A DNA stretch of 14,810 nt from GCA-002712965 sp913048525 (GTDB taxonomy: Bacteria > Chloroflexota > Dehalococcoidia > Lucifugimonadales > UBA826). The position numbers and the translations under genes were made by a program. Shown one piece after another: positions 13,170 through 14,810 of the stretch. The stretch spans positions 1 to 14,810 of the forward strand of contig CAJWWP010000039.1 of assembly GCA_913048525.1 (NCBI GenBank). The letters run 5' to 3'. The first letter of the stretch is position 1; every line of letters begins with the position of its first letter. Under the pieces are notes generated by a model that did not search any database, had not been told where the DNA came from, and saw only the letters and a program-made list of their open reading frames with translations.

Positions 13170-14810
13170 TCAGTTCTTCTTTATGGAGATTGTCATATGC
13201 TCTCCATTAATATCGTGATCTTCTGTAAATGATTCGGCCCCAGTTAAATCTTGATTAAGACTGTCAGCCAGGATTTCTTGGGCGACATATTCAGAGTATT
13301 CACCGAGTACGCTGACGATCTGACTAGAATCTCTAACACATAGTAGTATGCGATCCGATATCTCAAAACCAGCAGACTTCCTCATGTTTTGTACCCTATG
13401 GACAAATTCCCTGGCTATACCTTCTTTCTCAAGCTCTTCGGATACTTCGGATGATATACCCACTGCGTAACCGCCATCGGTAGAAGAAGATACACCGTCA
13501 AGCTCAGTAGCTGTGATAAGAATATCTGATGGCTCTAAAGAAAATTCTCCGATTTGAACATGTGCACCAGCTTCAACTGATTTTCTTATACCGTCAGGAT
13601 CACTCGCTTCAAGTAATCTCCGAATCTCACCAATTTTTCTGCCGTATTTTGGGCCCAATACCGGCAAGTTTGGTTGAATTCTAAAACTTACAATATCTGA
13701 GGCATCTGCGACTGGAACGATTTTTTTCACATTGAGTTCATCCAGTATTTGGTCTTCAATCATCGTCAGCATCTGCGACTCAGATGGTGTGCGGGTGTGA
13801 ACAAAGAGACTCTCAAGTGGTTGTCTAACTTTTATTCCTGCTTTACTGCGAGCAGATCTACCCATACTAGACAACCTCATAGCCAGTCGAGTCCTATCTG
13901 ACAAATCTGAATCTACAAGGGCTTCATCCGAAATTGGATAATCCTCTAAATGTACACTTTCCTTTGACCAATTCTGTCGACTCGTCAAATTTTGATAAAT
14001 AGACTCGGTCACAAACGGCATTACAGGAGCTAATAACTTAGTGAGTGTCAGAAGAACTTCGTAAAGAGTGGCATATGCTGATAATTTATCCTGATCCGAA
14101 TTTCCTGCACTATCGTCACTAAGTAACCCTTCCTTCCAGAATCTTCTTCTACTACGCCGTACATACCAATTGGACAAATACTCAGAAAACAACTCCACTT
14201 CTCTAGTGACTCTCTCCGGTTCAAATGATTCCAATCCCCTGGTTACGGTAGCGACCAAAGAGTTAATTTCACTTAAAATCCATCTATCCAGTTCCGTTCT
14301 TTTTTCAACTTCTGGAAATTCCGTAGATGGATCAAATTCATCTATATTTGCGTATGTAGTGAAAAAGGAATACACATTCCATAAGGGAATTAGAAATTGT
14401 CTGCGGATCTCGTCGGATGTACCAAATCCAAAATTCAAGTTTGAAGCTGGGTTTTGCCGAGCAAACTGCCAACGCATGGCGTCAACTCCCATCTTCTCAG
14501 CAGCGTCTTCAAACCAGATCGCATTTCCTTTGCTCTTGTGCATGTCCTCACCGTTTTCATCCCTCATAAGAGCGTAGCTGAAAATGTTTTCACATGGCTC
14601 CGAATCGGCTAAAACAGTACTCATCACTAACAATGAATAAAACCAGTTACGATACTGTCCGGGAAAACTCTCAGAGATCCAATCTGCAGGAAACCACTTT
14701 TTCCAATAGTCTTTGTCATGCCTATATTGCAGGGTAGAGAAAGATACAATCCCAGCATCTAACCACGGATTTCCTACGTCCATAATCCTATCGACCTTTG
14801 ATCCACATGA
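13170..14810 (-). CDS. ileS: Isoleucyl-tRNA synthetase, 3' part (N-terminal half lies beyond the window)
   Basis: Class I synthetase charging tRNA-Ile. The frame is open to the window edge at 14810, so the ATG at 14783 is internal. The HIGH motif and the editing domain are missing only because of the edge. Counting from that Met, a block DVGNPWLDAGIVSFSTLQY at 2-20 follows the editing domain. The Rossmann end is WFPADWISESFPGQYRNWFY at 30-49. The KMSKS-loop equivalent is MHKSKGN at 81-87 (genome 14543-14523), then DAAEKMGVDAMRW at 93-105. The anticodon-binding domain spans about 165-320. A C-terminal DUF5915-like region (LPVLGPKYGRKIGEIRRLL) replaces the zinc finger of the E. coli type. It converges on the amidohydrolase gene with a 27-base gap. 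Confidence 0.95.
   Translation of the reverse strand, partial: SCGSKVDRIMDVGNPWLDAGIVSFSTLQYRHDKDYWKKWFPADWISESFPGQYRNWFYSLLVMSTVLADSEPCENIFSYALMRDENGEDMHKSKGNAIWFEDAAEKMGVDAMRWQFARQNPASNLNFGFGTSDEIRRQFLIPLWNVYSFFTTYANIDEFDPSTEFPEVEKRTELDRWILSEINSLVATVTRGLESFEPERVTREVELFSEYLSNWYVRRSRRRFWKEGLLSDDSAGNSDQDKLSAYATLYEVLLTLTKLLAPVMPFVTESIYQNLTSRQNWSKESVHLEDYPISDEALVDSDLSDRTRLAMRLSSMGRSARSKAGIKVRQPLESLFVHTRTPSESQMLTMIEDQILDELNVKKIVPVADASDIVSFRIQPNLPVLGPKYGRKIGEIRRLLEASDPDGIRKSVEAGAHVQIGEFSLEPSDILITATELDGVSSSTDGGYAVGISSEVSEELEKEGIAREFVHRVQNMRKSAGFEISDRILLCVRDSSQIVSVLGEYSEYVAQEILADSLNQDLTGAESFTEDHDINGEHMTISIKKN

Overview
The window looks like a piece of a moderately AT-rich bacterial chromosome. The best guess is Chloroflexota, in the Dehalococcoidia/SAR202 area. 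This rests on family resemblance only: a GldG-like gene paired with a DUF4340 gene, an rsmD-coaD-coiled-coil gene set, an IleS of the long type with an HKSKGN signature, and a binding lipoprotein with a Val/Glu/Lys-rich linker. No phylogeny could be run. No insertion sequence, CRISPR array, phage gene or rRNA was seen.

Layout from left to right. (1) Positions 2-1897, + strand: the 3' part of a GldG-like auxiliary protein of an ABC-2 type exporter, then a DUF4340 membrane-anchored protein. (2) Positions 1898-2216: a spacer between convergent genes. (3) Positions 5683-2217, - strand: a complete glycine betaine/proline-type ABC importer in the order proX (binding lipoprotein), proV (ATPase with CBS domains), proW (permease). 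Two hairpins lie between proX and proV. (4) Positions 6053-6129, - strand: tRNA-Pro(GGG) with encoded CCA and a plausible promoter. (5) Positions 6229-7965, + strand: a possible 26-codon leader ORF and two D-glutamate cyclase-related genes (DUF1445, then DUF4392). These two are in the same frame and separated only by a TAG stop immediately followed by ATG. (6) Positions 9957-8048, - strand: a possible small membrane protein, rsmD, coaD and a coiled-coil protein. (7) Positions 10011-13142, + strand: lysS, then a YtcJ-like amidohydrolase. (8) Positions 13170-14810, - strand: the 3' part of ileS, running off the right edge.

How the genes work together: ProXVW would import a compatible solute such as glycine betaine or proline betaine. 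The DUF1445/DUF4392 pair is the separated bacterial counterpart of the vertebrate mitochondrial enzyme DGLUCY, which converts D-glutamate to 5-oxo-D-proline. rsmD, coaD, lysS, ileS and the tRNA are housekeeping genes for translation and CoA synthesis. The feature most worth a second look is the in-frame TAG/ATG junction in the D-glutamate cyclase pair. Several genes start with TTG or GTG.
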